NCBI RefSeq assembly: GCF_000015505.1 | Contig: NC_008757.1 | Location: 289,292-353,291, forward strand | Length of the DNA: 64,000 nt | DNA from: Polaromonas naphthalenivorans CJ2 | Lineage (GTDB): Bacteria; Pseudomonadota; Gammaproteobacteria; Burkholderiales; Burkholderiaceae_C | Reading direction: 5' to 3' | Made by a program: the position numbers and the translations under genes | Shown: piece by piece, positions 36,662 through 44,089 of the stretch | How positions within the stretch are numbered: position 1 is the first letter of the stretch | Layout: each line of letters begins with the position of its first letter | The notes under the pieces: model-generated | What the model saw: only the letters and a program-made list of their open reading frames with translations | What the model was told of the DNA's origin: nothing | Databases searched by the model: none

Positions 36662-36898
36662 TTACGACCAGTAGTAGCCGCTTGGGGCGCTGCAGTTGCC
36701 GGTGATGAACTTCAGGCCGGGCAGCCTTCGGCGCAAGAAGCGCCCGAGGAACTGGCTTTTCTCGCACGTATAGAACCTCAAGGTGGAAGTGACTTCGAAG
36801 GCGCCGCGTTCATCGCGGACGATCCGGATTCGTGCGTTGCTGAGTTTTGTCAGGTCAACGTCGCTTGAAATGACCAGGCTGAGTTTGGATTTGCGCAT
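36662..36898 (-). CDS. Small hypothetical protein (78 residues)
   Basis: Starts at the ATG at 36898 (MRKSKLSLVISSDVD). It is β-rich with basic patches (RIRIVRDERGAFEVTSTLRFYTCEKSQFLGRFLRRRLPGLKF). It is 17 bp upstream of the XF1762-type gene on the same strand and 32 bp from the broken gene above it, so it lies in one transcription unit. Function unknown. Confidence 0.55.
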   Translation of the reverse strand: MRKSKLSLVISSDVDLTKLSNARIRIVRDERGAFEVTSTLRFYTCEKSQFLGRFLRRRLPGLKFITGNCSAPSGYYWS

Positions 36899-36930
36899 GT
36901 TCGGCTTTCCTTGGCTGGCAGTGGGCAGTT

Positions 36931-37142
36931 TCAAGCAAGGCGGCAGTCGGCCCGCAGATCACGGCCATCGATGGCCGCATCGAGCATATCGAGTGCTGCT
37001 TGGCCCGTGATCCAGTTGTGCCCGCCTGTGCGCATGACGCGCTCGATTTCGGTCCTGGCCGCACCGAGCGATTCGATGGGCTCATCGTTCAGGGAGGCGG
37101 AATTTTTCGCCAGGGCAACCGCCTCGCCAAGCGAGTATTTAA
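36931..37142 (-). pseudogene. Small gene, C-terminal fragment cut by IS
   Basis: With the IS and one TATTTAA copy removed, this reads on from the N-terminal piece at 38315-38252. The joined protein is about 90 residues, starting MPETTAHPVETFG and continuing through SLGEAVALAKNSASLNDE to a helical C-terminus (TEIERVMRTGGHNWITGQAALDML). Function unknown; a small helical plasmid protein. Confidence 0.7.
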
Positions 37143-38244
37143 CTGATGTTACGCAGCGCCCTCCTGATAGGCTTCACGGATGAAAAAAGCTGACCTTGAT
37201 TTGTACACGGACTATTTGCTGAGCACTTTTGGTGCGGCAACGGCGACGGGCTTATCGGCAATGGTTGAAGGCGATGTGAGTCATGACCAGATCACGCGGT
37301 TTTTATCGGCTCAAGAGTACACATCCAAGGATCTGTGGCAGCAGGTCAAACGGACCGTCAGATCGGTAGAACGTGACGATGGGGTGCTGATTTTTGACGA
37401 CACGATTCAAGAGAAAGCATGGACGGACGAAAGCGAGCTGATGTGCTGGCATTTTGACCATTGCAGCGGTCGTTCCGTGCGAGGAATCAATCTTCTCAAC
37501 GCGCTGTACTACTGCAACGCAACATCCATTCCGGTAGCCTTTGAGTTGGTAAAGAAGCCGGTTCAATACTGCGACGTTGCGACCAAGCGGCACAAGCGTA
37601 AAAGCGAAGTGACGAAAAACGAGCTGATGCGCGAGATGATCGAGACGTGCATCCGCAACGCCTTGAAATTCCGCTTCGTGCTGATGGACAGTTGGTTTTC
37701 TTCAGAGGAAAACTTCGATTACATCACCGGCAAGGGACGGCATTTCATTGCCGCACTCAAGGGCAACCGGCTGCTGGCCTTGAGCGAAGAGGACAGAAAG
37801 AAGAAGCGTTTTACTCGTGTAGATGAACTGATTTTTTCAGAGCAAACTCCCGTGCGCGGCTGGCTCAAGGGATATGCAAAGGAAGTCCTTGTGGTCCGCC
37901 AAGTCTTTAAAAACAAAGACGACAGCACGGGAATCATGCATCTGGTCTGCAGTGACTTGACTTGCGACTATGACGCCATCACCACGACCTACAAAAAACG
38001 GTGGCAAGTGGAGGTGTTTCACAAATCCTTGAAGTCCAATGCCAACCTGGCCAAGTCCCCCACGCGAACGCTGCGAACCCAAAGCAACCACGTCTTCATG
38101 GCCATTTACGCCGCCTTCAAGCTCGAATGCCTGAGCATCTCTAACAAGCTCAATCCTTTCGCGCTTTGTCGCAAGCTACTCATCAACGCATCTCGCTCCG
38201 CCTATGCCCAGCTTCAGCTGTTCCAGGCTGCTGCGTAACATCAG
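37143..38244 (+). mobile_element. IS4/IS701-like insertion sequence, 1102 bp, 7-bp duplication
   Basis: Its 15-bp terminal inverted repeats are perfect: CTGATGTTACGCAGC at 37143 and GCTGCGTAACATCAG ending 38244. TATTTAA is duplicated at 37136-37142 and 38245-38251. One transposase gene fills the element. The interrupted host gene is on the minus strand. Confidence 0.9.
37180..38238 (+). CDS. DDE transposase of the 37-kb IS
   Basis: 352 residues. A DDE RNase-H-like core is visible: Asp in LIFDDTIQEKAW, Asp in VLMDSWFSSEENF, and Glu in YKKRWQVEVFHKSLK (the YREK/W-x-x-E block of the IS4 group). A basic insertion (KKKRFTRVDE) sits between the second Asp and Glu. The length and motif order match the IS4/IS701 group. 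No frameshift is seen, so it is probably active. Confidence 0.85.
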   Translation: MKKADLDLYTDYLLSTFGAATATGLSAMVEGDVSHDQITRFLSAQEYTSKDLWQQVKRTVRSVERDDGVLIFDDTIQEKAWTDESELMCWHFDHCSGRSVRGINLLNALYYCNATSIPVAFELVKKPVQYCDVATKRHKRKSEVTKNELMREMIETCIRNALKFRFVLMDSWFSSEENFDYITGKGRHFIAALKGNRLLALSEEDRKKKRFTRVDELIFSEQTPVRGWLKGYAKEVLVVRQVFKNKDDSTGIMHLVCSDLTCDYDAITTTYKKRWQVEVFHKSLKSNANLAKSPTRTLRTQSNHVFMAIYAAFKLECLSISNKLNPFALCRKLLINASRSAYAQLQLFQAAA

Positions 38245-38315
38245 TATTTAATATAGGGATGCGTGAGGTTGGGGCTGCCGAAAGTCTCAACTGGATGCGC
38301 GGTGGTTTCTGGCAT
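38245..38315 (-). pseudogene. Small gene, N-terminal fragment cut by IS
   Basis: It starts at the ATG at 38315 (MPETTAHPVETFGSP) and is cut after NLTHPYI by the IS. The C-terminal fragment is at 36931-37142. Upstream on the same strand are other small accessory genes. Confidence 0.6.
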
Positions 38316-38481
38316 GACGGGCTTTCTTGGTGATGAAATGGTTGTGAATTCATCTTCTCACTCAAGGAGGCGCTGTCAAATGCCACAAATGCCACAACGG
38401 CTGCAGCAGTAGCGGTGCGTTTTGCTTCCAGCCTCACGCCATTTTCCTGATCACGCAGGCCGGCACAAGTCCAGATGAGCT

Positions 38482-39066
38482 TTAATTCACCGGACCATAA
38501 ACGGCCTCGACGGCAAAGCCGTGAATCCGTGCCGGCAAATTCGCCAACGGATGCGCCGATTTCACGAAAAGGCGATCCGCCCCGATCATCACGCGGTACG
38601 GCGGGGCTGCTTGCGCGCCGGGGGCTTTGTTTGCGATGCTCAACTCGGCATCGAGCGCCTGGGCCGCAGCCACCAGTTCGGGCTTGTTGGACATGCGCCC
38701 TTGCCCTTTGGCGTCGGCCACTTCAGCGCGCAGGCCCTCGATCTGCACCAGTGCGGCATAGGCCCTGTCGCATGTTTCCGGACAGCCATAGGCGATCATG
38801 AAAGAGTTCATGAGACTGAGCAGCAGGCCTGCCGTGTCGTGGTTCTTTTGCACCGAGAGGACTGCAAACTGGTCCATCCGCTCCACGGGCGTTTGCGCGA
38901 ATCGGTCAATGCCCATGCCCCTTGCAATTTCCCTAAAGGCCCTGGTGAGGAACGCATGGCGCTCTTCGGGCGTCAATTCCTTGCCCGTTGCGGGGCTGGC
39001 CAGGGCGACTCTGAATTGGTGTTGCAGCGCAAGGTCGGCACGCTCTTGAATCAGTTGTTCGATCAT
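38482..39066 (-). CDS. Hypothetical helical protein (194 residues)
   Basis: Predominantly α-helical: an N-terminal ERADLALQHQFRVAL, a central AFREIARGMGIDRFAQTPVERMDQF, and a hydrophobic AGLLLSLMNSFMIAYG helix that may be buried and not transmembrane. The C-terminus has APPYRVMIGADRLFVKSAH. The ATG at 39066 is preceded by AAAGAAAA. It follows a 52-residue gene after 18 bp. Function unknown. Confidence 0.55.
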   Translation of the reverse strand: MIEQLIQERADLALQHQFRVALASPATGKELTPEERHAFLTRAFREIARGMGIDRFAQTPVERMDQFAVLSVQKNHDTAGLLLSLMNSFMIAYGCPETCDRAYAALVQIEGLRAEVADAKGQGRMSNKPELVAAAQALDAELSIANKAPGAQAAPPYRVMIGADRLFVKSAHPLANLPARIHGFAVEAVYGPVN

Positions 39067-39084
39067 TTTTTCTTTAAGTGGACG

Positions 39085-39243
39085 TTATTGACTTGCGTTC
39101 CCGGCGCGCTCAATCCCGGCCGGCCATAAAGGCAGCGCGTGCTTCGCACGCTTGGCTGATCGCTTGTCCATGGTATCGCTTGTCGCGGCATTTTCAAGCG
39201 ACTCCCAGCCGTTGGCTATTGCCTCATCAACAAGCCGGATCAC
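39085..39243 (-). CDS. Possible 52-residue protein
   Basis: It reads from a GTG at 39243 (VIRLVDEAIANGWESLENAA) to a basic tail (DKRSAKRAKHALPLW). It is protein-like but lacks an obvious ribosome site; the frame is closed by a stop just upstream. Directly upstream of the 194-residue gene on the same strand. Confidence 0.3.
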   Translation of the reverse strand: MIRLVDEAIANGWESLENAATSDTMDKRSAKRAKHALPLWPAGIERAGNASQ

Positions 39244-39295
39244 GCGATTGAGGTCATTGGTTCATGCTCGTTCGGGGGCAGGATTGCGCAGAAAG

Positions 39296-39583
39296 CTACT
39301 TTGATCTTCTTGGGCCGTCCCGGCCCTTGAGCAAGGCGTACTCGTTAATGGCGGGCTTGAGCGGCTCGATTCGATACCAGGAGCCAGCGTCCGGTGGGGG
39401 CGTGTCAACCAGGCTGGCGCCATCACGCTTCAATGACTGCATCCAGCCTCGCTCATACGCATTGAAATGCGCGGGTGGCCCTGCCTTGTAGGGATTGGCG
39501 TAAACCCCACGGTGCGAAAAATAGTCGGCTTTGCCTTGCGCAATGATTTCTGATTCGTCGGGTATCTGGGTTTTTTCAGACAT
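39296..39583 (-). CDS. Small RMF/CrpP-like protein (95 residues)
   Basis: It contains IIAQGKADYFSHRGVYANPY and then PPAHFNAYERGWMQSLKR. This resembles the core of ribosome modulation factor and CrpP-type plasmid proteins (G...A.....NPY, then an aromatic/W-containing helix). A role in ribosome or nucleic-acid binding is possible from family resemblance, but not shown. The tail is proline-rich then basic (LLKGRDGPRRSK). Confidence 0.45.
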   Translation of the reverse strand: MSEKTQIPDESEIIAQGKADYFSHRGVYANPYKAGPPAHFNAYERGWMQSLKRDGASLVDTPPPDAGSWYRIEPLKPAINEYALLKGRDGPRRSK

Positions 39584-39714
39584 TTGGCAGAGCCTTGAAA
39601 GGGGTTAGGTCGCTCGTTCAATTCGCGGCAACCCCCCATTCGGGGGATAGCCACGCTGGAGATAGTCGCTTAAATTGGCTCATCAATTCATCGTACCTTT
39701 TCATCCAAAAATCC

Positions 39715-39906
39715 ATGCGTCTGAACCTGCCAATCCTGTTCTCTGATTCACGCGGCAACGACTTCAGTGGCTGAAAAACCGCCTTTGTGGCCCTCGCCGT
39801 GCTGGGCGCCGTCACCTTCGCTGCAGGTGTCATTGCCGGCATGTACCCCTTGGTCTATGCCGGTGTGCTGGCGAGCCTCTTTGCCTCGGCCAAGCTCAAA
39901 CCCTGA
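39715..39906 (+). pseudogene. Small membrane protein with in-frame UGA (nonsense)
   Basis: Frame: ATG at 39715, MRLNLPILFSDSRGNDFSG, then TGA (39772-39774), then KTAFVALAVLGAVTFAAGVIAG and YPLVYAGVLASLFASAKLKP. The second part is a clear double membrane helix. Changing TGA to TGG would give an uninterrupted 63-residue membrane protein. It is convergent with, and overlaps, the gene ending at 39855. It is either a point-mutated pseudogene or a start inside the second part. Confidence 0.5.
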
Positions 39907-40088
39907 TCTGCGCCACTGCGGTTCATGCGGGCGTGAGCAGCCCAAAATGCAATGGCACTCGCAATGTCTTCCTGGCGGCCCGGGAACACCTCCAGCAGTT
40001 TGAGTTTCAGTGTCGCAAGCCGTTGAACCTGTTCGGCGCGGGCCATGCCAACGGCCGCTCGCAGAACTTCAAAGACTGAATCGCTCAT
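39855..40088 (-). CDS. Small hypothetical protein (77 residues)
   Basis: Starts at the ATG at 40088 (MSDSVFEVLRAAVGMARAEQ) with a helical body (VQRLATLKLKLLEVFPGRQEDIASAIAFWAAH). Downstream it overlaps a plus-strand membrane-protein frame by about 50 nt. A 37-bp gap separates it from the zinc-ribbon gene upstream. Function unknown. Confidence 0.5.
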   Translation of the reverse strand: MSDSVFEVLRAAVGMARAEQVQRLATLKLKLLEVFPGRQEDIASAIAFWAAHARMNRSGADQGLSLAEAKRLASTPA

Positions 40089-40125
40089 GCCGATTTCCTG
40101 AAATGCAGTCACAGTTTCCCTCTGA

Positions 40126-40434
40126 TCAAGCCTGGGGCTTTTTGACGAAGCCGATTTTGGCCTCTTCATCCTGCGCGTCATCGAGATAGCCCTGCATGCC
40201 GGCAAGCGCTTCGGGGGTTCCGTCCAGAACCCAGGTCGTGTGCGCGCAGCCGGCGCACACGGCGCCGCCTGCCAGGCGCATGCCCGGTATGCCCCGGATG
40301 TCCAGCGGCTCGATCTCGGTGAGCCAGGCCTGGCAGTTGTTGCATTGGATGGAATCGGGAAATTGCGCCCTCGCATTTGTTTTGGCGTTGGCCGCACGCT
40401 GTTCAAACGTGCCGCGAAGTTTGGCCTGTCCCAT
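40126..40434 (-). CDS. Small zinc-ribbon protein (102 residues)
   Basis: Starts at the ATG at 40434 (MGQAKLRGTFEQRAANAK). CNNCQAWL and CAGCAHTTWVL provide two CxxC pairs for one zinc site, and a GIPGMRLAGGAVC turn lies between them. Its 5' end overlaps the last 32 nt of the methyltransferase-like gene. Typical small plasmid protein; function unknown. Confidence 0.6.
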   Translation of the reverse strand: MGQAKLRGTFEQRAANAKTNARAQFPDSIQCNNCQAWLTEIEPLDIRGIPGMRLAGGAVCAGCAHTTWVLDGTPEALAGMQGYLDDAQDEEAKIGFVKKPQA

Positions 40435-41104
40435 GACTGGATTTCCCTGATGTTGTTGTGCAATGGGGCAGTGTGCCACCAAGCGGCCCATCGAGCGCAG
40501 CGCTGCCCATGCAGGACTCGGCCAGCCACTCAGGGGCTTGAGGCGCCTGGCGCTCCCAAGCTAGCTTGGCTTGCCTGAATTTGCGTGAAGGGGCGGCCAT
40601 TTTCCCGATGCAGGCTTTTTCCATGGCGTATCCACCGTAACTCGAAAACGTCCTTGCCGGCTCGAAGCATTCGAAAAACCGGTCCGTCGCGCAGCCGCCC
40701 AAGTGCGCTGTTTCGTAGCAGGTGACTTCGCCAATGAAGCAAATGGGCTTGTCGCCCCAAATGCAGGCGGCAACGAACGCCTGCTCGGTGACGGTGGGCC
40801 AGCTCATGAGCAGCACGTCGTGCCCGGCGCCGAACCGATCCACGGCGCTGATGGCATCGCACTCGACCACCGGGTGGTACAGGCCTTCGCAGTGCGCGTC
40901 CATGCTTGAAAGAACGCTCGTGGCCAGCACCTCGATGCCGCGGCTGGCCAGAACGCTGGCCAAGTAGCCGTTGCCGGCAAACACCTCAAGCACTCTTTGG
41001 CCTTCGAGCGCTCCAGCCAGCTCGGCGACAAAAGCCTCATTGGGCCGCCAGTACAGGCCCCGGACCTGATCTGGCGACTCGGGCGCGGGCAGCAGCGGTT
41101 GCAT
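40403..41104 (-). CDS. SAM-dependent methyltransferase-like protein
   Basis: 233 residues from the ATG at 41104 (MQPLLPAPESPDQVRGLYW). LEGQRVLEVFAGNGYLASVLA is a class I methyltransferase motif I (E-x-F-A-G-N-G), followed by GIEVLATSV (motif II strand) and DVLLMSWPT as the D-x-L-L-x-S-W-P motif IV region. The N-terminal RGLYWRPNEAF and C-terminal EVTCYETAHLGG and SSYGGYAMEKA are less typical. The substrate is unknown; it could act on DNA, protein or a small molecule. Confidence 0.65.
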   Translation of the reverse strand: MQPLLPAPESPDQVRGLYWRPNEAFVAELAGALEGQRVLEVFAGNGYLASVLASRGIEVLATSVLSSMDAHCEGLYHPVVECDAISAVDRFGAGHDVLLMSWPTVTEQAFVAACIWGDKPICFIGEVTCYETAHLGGCATDRFFECFEPARTFSSYGGYAMEKACIGKMAAPSRKFRQAKLAWERQAPQAPEWLAESCMGSAALDGPLGGTLPHCTTTSGKSSHGTGQTSRHV

Positions 41105-41119
41105 TTTCAACAGGGCGCC

Positions 41120-41362
41120 TCACGCTTCGTCAAGCACTGCGCGCGCAACCTGCGGCAGCATTTCGAGCCATTGGGCGCCGGTGCGCTCAATCGCCTCGGC
41201 CAGCGTGTAGCCGATGCTGGCCAGCCAGTCGGCGCGGTTAAGCGCCAGCGCAACGGCCACCTTTTCCCCGGTGGACATCACACTCCAGGCATCGCGCCCG
41301 CCGCGCTGGGCGTCGCGGGCCTTGCCCAAAAAATGCCTGTACTCGGTGTTATCGACGGTCAT
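41120..41362 (-). CDS. Small hypothetical protein (80 residues)
   Basis: MTVDNTEYRHFLGKARDAQRGG then MSTGEKVAVALALNRADWLASIGYTLAEAIERTGAQWLEMLPQ. It is helical with an amphipathic C-terminus. It precedes the methyltransferase-like gene by 16 bp on the same strand. Function unknown. Confidence 0.55.
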   Translation of the reverse strand: MTVDNTEYRHFLGKARDAQRGGRDAWSVMSTGEKVAVALALNRADWLASIGYTLAEAIERTGAQWLEMLPQVARAVLDEA

Positions 41363-41374
41363 GAGTTTTTTCCT

Positions 41375-41596
41375 TCAAGCCGCCAGGTTTTTCTTGGCAA
41401 CTGCTTGGTGGCGATCGAGCATGCGCTTTGTGATGGTGACTTCTTTATGGCCGCTCTCGCTCGTCACAAGAATCACCAAATCGTGCGAGTTGAACGTCTT
41501 GCGACGAAGACTCTCAATCTTCGCGCTATGCCCAAGGTTTGCGTGTTTGAGTGCAATTTGCTCTACGTCCGTGCAGGCCTGAGTATTTGTGAGCAT
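41375..41596 (-). CDS. Small hypothetical protein (73 residues)
   Basis: MLTNTQACTDVEQIALKHANL then KIESLRRKTFNSHDLVILVTSESGHKEVTITKRMLDRHQ. Mixed αβ, with the ILVTSESGHKEVTI strand-turn-strand. Preceded by AAAGGAAAC. Function unknown. Confidence 0.5.
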   Translation of the reverse strand: MLTNTQACTDVEQIALKHANLGHSAKIESLRRKTFNSHDLVILVTSESGHKEVTITKRMLDRHQAVAKKNLAA

Positions 41597-41611
41597 GAGG
41601 AGTTTCCTTTT

Positions 41612-41737
41612 TTAACCAGCGCCTGACTGCGCTGAGGTGAGGGTTACTTGACGCAAACGCCAAGAGAGCCGTTTTCGATGTCCCTGCCCGGCATGCGCGC
41701 TTGCCGCGATCTCGATTGCGCGTTCAAGCGTGGCCAT
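41612..41737 (-). pseudogene. Truncated (p)ppGpp-hydrolase-like (RelA/SpoT HD) remnant
   Basis: A 41-residue frame starting MATLERAIEIAASAHAGQ, the very N-terminus of HD-type guanosine-polyphosphate hydrolases, followed by GHRKRLSWRLRQ and a stop where the HD catalytic part should follow. The rest of the gene is not in the neighbourhood. It may be a deleted remnant or a short protein. Confidence 0.45.
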
Positions 41738-41752
41738 GAGAGGTTTTCTTGG

Positions 41753-41980
41753 TCAGAATTTATCCGGCAGTGTCCAGCCGGTGCGCAGGTAGATGATTTT
41801 TTTAGCCCTGCGTAGCGCCTGCAGCCTGCGATCGACCGCACGCCCTGGCGAGTGGATTCTGGAGCCCTTGCAGAACTGGGCGGCAAGCGTTTGCAGCTGC
41901 TGTGTCAATTGAGGCAGCCCCGAGATGCCGCCACCAATCAAGACAATCAGCTGTGCGTCAAATTCGGTGTAGTCGTGCAT
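41753..41980 (-). CDS. Small hypothetical protein (75 residues)
   Basis: MHDYTEFDAQLIVLIGGGISG then LPQLTQQLQTLAAQFC and a basic tail (RRLQALRRAKKIIYLRTGW). The IVLIGGGISG run looks like the start of a nucleotide-binding β-α unit but is too short for an enzyme. 12 nt downstream of the 95-residue gene. Confidence 0.5.
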   Translation of the reverse strand: MHDYTEFDAQLIVLIGGGISGLPQLTQQLQTLAAQFCKGSRIHSPGRAVDRRLQALRRAKKIIYLRTGWTLPDKF

Positions 41981-41992
41981 GTTGCCAGGGCG

Positions 41993-42280
41993 CTAGCGGC
42001 GGGCTTTGTCGATGGCCAGATCCGCTGCCATATCGGCGACTTCGGATACAAAATGGCGCTGCCCGTCTGCGGTATGGGCCAATGAGCCGCCCTGGCCTGA
42101 GGCGACGTGCGCGGCGACGACTGCCAGCTCGGTTTGGGCCACATGCAGCGACACCGACAATCCCTGCGGCAGCGAGGTGGACGAGAGCATGCAATGCAAG
42201 CCGATGGCCTGGAGTTGCGCCCTGGCCTGCTCAAGGATTTCAGTGGCTTTGGCGAGATTTTCAGGCGTGAATGAATCCAT
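41993..42280 (-). CDS. Small hypothetical protein (95 residues)
   Basis: Starts at the ATG at 42280 (MDSFTPENLAKATEILEQAR). Helical N-terminus then a β-strand-rich part (SSTSLPQGLSVSLHVAQTELAV) and a C-terminal helix (VSEVADMAADLAID). Preceded by AGGAAAC. Function unknown. Confidence 0.55.
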   Translation of the reverse strand: MDSFTPENLAKATEILEQARAQLQAIGLHCMLSSTSLPQGLSVSLHVAQTELAVVAAHVASGQGGSLAHTADGQRHFVSEVADMAADLAIDKARR

Positions 42281-42293
42281 TTTTTGTTTCCTG

Positions 42294-42584
42294 TCATTCG
42301 GTTGCAAGGTAAAAGGCCGGCCCGCCATCAACATGGCCGCCGCGGTTCAGGTGTTCGGCCAGGACGCCGGCATCCCTGAAACAGGGAGCATGCACCAAGC
42401 CGTCCCGTGGGAATTTGTCCAGCCGAAGGTCTTTGGCGCTCAAGCCAGGCCCCATCCCAACGACCACTTGCACATGGCCGTTGGAAAATACGGCGCCCGC
42501 CTGAATCTGTTGAGCCGTGACGAAAGTTACTTTGCTTTCTGGCTCCAGGCTTGAAGCGCCTGGCTTGAGGGCAATGGTGTTCAT
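42294..42584 (-). CDS. Small hypothetical protein (96 residues)
   Basis: MNTIALKPGASSLEPESKVTF then SNGHVQVVVGMGPGLSAKDLRL and a Gly/His-rich tail (HLNRGGHVDGGPAFYL). β-rich. It lies 13 bp upstream of the 95-residue gene on the same strand, so probably co-transcribed. Function unknown. Confidence 0.5.
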   Translation of the reverse strand: MNTIALKPGASSLEPESKVTFVTAQQIQAGAVFSNGHVQVVVGMGPGLSAKDLRLDKFPRDGLVHAPCFRDAGVLAEHLNRGGHVDGGPAFYLATE

Positions 42585-42597
42585 GGTGTGCTCGTCG

Positions 42598-42891
42598 TCA
42601 TTTCAACTCGTTCCATACGCGCACCGCCTCCTTGCGGCTGTGCATCGTATGGCCTGCTTTGCTGCATCCTCTCAGAGCCCTTTGGTTCTTTGAGCACAAG
42701 ACCTTCCAGTGCGATGCGGCATGATCGATTTTCGCCGGAGCGCCGCAGCCGGGGCAGGGTTGCGCAAGTTTTGCGTCAAAAGTGATTTGCGACGCGCCGG
42801 GCTCTTGCGCTCTAGTCCGTGTTGGCGCGTCTGCCTGGGCCAGCACCGCCAGCACCTTGTCGTTGCGCGCTGCCGCTGTGAGCGCGGTCAT
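42598..42891 (-). CDS. Zinc-ribbon-type small protein (97 residues)
   Basis: Starts at the ATG at 42891 (MTALTAAARNDKVLAVL). CPGCGAPAKIDH provides one CxxC; CSKNQRALRGCSK provides two more cysteines. Its start overlaps the stop of the gene upstream (ATGA), so it is translationally coupled to it. Confidence 0.6.
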   Translation of the reverse strand: MTALTAAARNDKVLAVLAQADAPTRTRAQEPGASQITFDAKLAQPCPGCGAPAKIDHAASHWKVLCSKNQRALRGCSKAGHTMHSRKEAVRVWNELK

Positions 42892-43115
42892 GCCGGGCTG
42901 ACCCGACAGAAGTCTTGGATCAGCGCCTGCAGGCAGTCCTGGCACAGGTCGCACCTGACCCTGGCGCCATCCCCGAACACCGAGGCGTAGCCGCCGACAA
43001 AATCGATGTGGTGGGCCTCCTGGTGCTCCAGCTCAGCTGCATTCACTTCGATAGCGCATCGGTCGCAGGTAAAGCCGGTGACGGCAGGCTGAGTTTTTTC
43101 TTCTATGTGCAGCAT
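42888..43115 (-). CDS. Zinc-ribbon-type small protein (75 residues)
   Basis: MLHIEEKTQPAVTGFTCDRC and then EHQEAHHIDFVGGYASVFGDGARVRCDLCQDC. CDRC plus CDLCQDC form a four-Cys zinc site. It is coupled to the 97-residue gene by an ATGA overlap. Related small zinc proteins appear repeatedly in this 36-46 kb region. Confidence 0.6.
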   Translation of the reverse strand: MLHIEEKTQPAVTGFTCDRCAIEVNAAELEHQEAHHIDFVGGYASVFGDGARVRCDLCQDCLQALIQDFCRVSPA

Positions 43116-43124
43116 GGCTTCTTT

Positions 43125-43373
43125 TTATGCGTTGACTTCATTTAGTTTTTGATTCAAAGCGCAGAACGCTTTCGGATCAGTTTGAGGCAATGCGCGTGTA
43201 ATGACATTGGCTCCGTGCGTAATCGTCCAGGAACCATCAATGTGCTCGATTTCAACCCGATTGATGCCCAGCACTATTACGAGCCTGTCTCCCTTGTCTG
43301 GCGCAATCGCCGCTTGGCGTTCTTCTGTGTCGATAGACGTTGAATTTTGACTGTCGCCAATAACGAATTGCAT
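43125..43373 (-). CDS. Small hypothetical protein (82 residues)
   Basis: Starts at the ATG at 43373 (MQFVIGDSQNSTSIDT), preceded by AAGGAAATCATC. It is β-rich: RLVIVLGINRVEIEHIDGSWTITHG then a helical C-terminus (KAFCALNQKLNEV). Function unknown. Confidence 0.55.
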   Translation of the reverse strand: MQFVIGDSQNSTSIDTEERQAAIAPDKGDRLVIVLGINRVEIEHIDGSWTITHGANVITRALPQTDPKAFCALNQKLNEVNA

Positions 43374-43468
43374 GATGATTTCCTTGAAGGTTAAGGGCGC
43401 TGGCCAGCAGGCCATGGCAGTTGTCTGATTCCAAGATATACCCACAATGCGCTACCGCAAGCGTCATT

Positions 43469-43699
43469 TCAGGGTAGTTTGCGCGCGGAAGTTTTGAGCT
43501 GATTAGACTTCTCGTGCGCCACCATTTCGCGCACCAGCGTCCACACCGCGCCATCCATATCGCGGTGGTCCTTGGAGTCGTTGGGCAGCAGCCAGTTGTC
43601 CAGCGTACGGCCGGCGCAGCCCAGGCGGGCGCAGAACGCATCACGGCTCATGCCGAGTTCGCTCATGGCCGAGCATAGAAATTCTTGTTGTGTACTCAT
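43469..43699 (-). CDS. Small helix-turn-helix protein (76 residues)
   Basis: Starts at the ATG at 43699 (MSTQQEFLCSAMSELGMSRD). The segment MSRDAFCARLGCAGRTLDNWLLPN is a helix-turn-helix of the type that reads a phage-regulator or plasmid operator: first helix, short turn, recognition helix ending in the typical T-L-D-N-W. A C-terminal helix (VWTLVREMV) follows. It is probably a DNA-binding regulator of this small-gene region. Confidence 0.6.
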   Translation of the reverse strand: MSTQQEFLCSAMSELGMSRDAFCARLGCAGRTLDNWLLPNDSKDHRDMDGAVWTLVREMVAHEKSNQLKTSARKLP

Positions 43700-43749
43700 C
43701 TGGACTTTATAGCGCGTGCTTTGTTGGCGGCGTCCGCATGCACCCGCCA

Positions 43750-44034
43750 TCAATTTTTTCTTTCCTGCCGCTGCCGGGCAAAGCCTGGGACGGTTTCTTC
43801 GGCAAAAGCATTGATTGGCTTGTCTATGAGGGATTGCTGATGCGCTATCTCTGCAGGATTTTGATACAGCACTTTGCCGGACGTGTGGTGCTCGACCCAA
43901 ACGCGCCAGCCGTTCCTGGTAATGGTTGCGGCGCCTTCGAGCGCGGACTTGCGGCCCTGGGGATTCGCGGCATCGCCGACAACCCGCCAGGTTGTGCCCA
44001 ACCGGTACATCAGGCTCCAGACTTTGGTGCTCAC
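43750..44034 (-). CDS. Small hypothetical protein (94 residues)
   Basis: GTG start at 44034 (VSTKVWSLMYRLGTTWRV), chosen because AAAAAGGAAGGC lies just upstream. β-rich body (AATITRNGWRVWVEHHTSG, KVLYQNPAE) then a helical C-terminus. Looks like a small all-β domain used in phage or plasmid proteins. Function unknown. Confidence 0.55.
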   Translation of the reverse strand: MSTKVWSLMYRLGTTWRVVGDAANPQGRKSALEGAATITRNGWRVWVEHHTSGKVLYQNPAEIAHQQSLIDKPINAFAEETVPGFARQRQERKN

Positions 44035-44089
44035 GATGCCTTCCTTTTTCCATTCTTCGCCGGTACTGGCCAACTTGCAAGGCGGGCCA

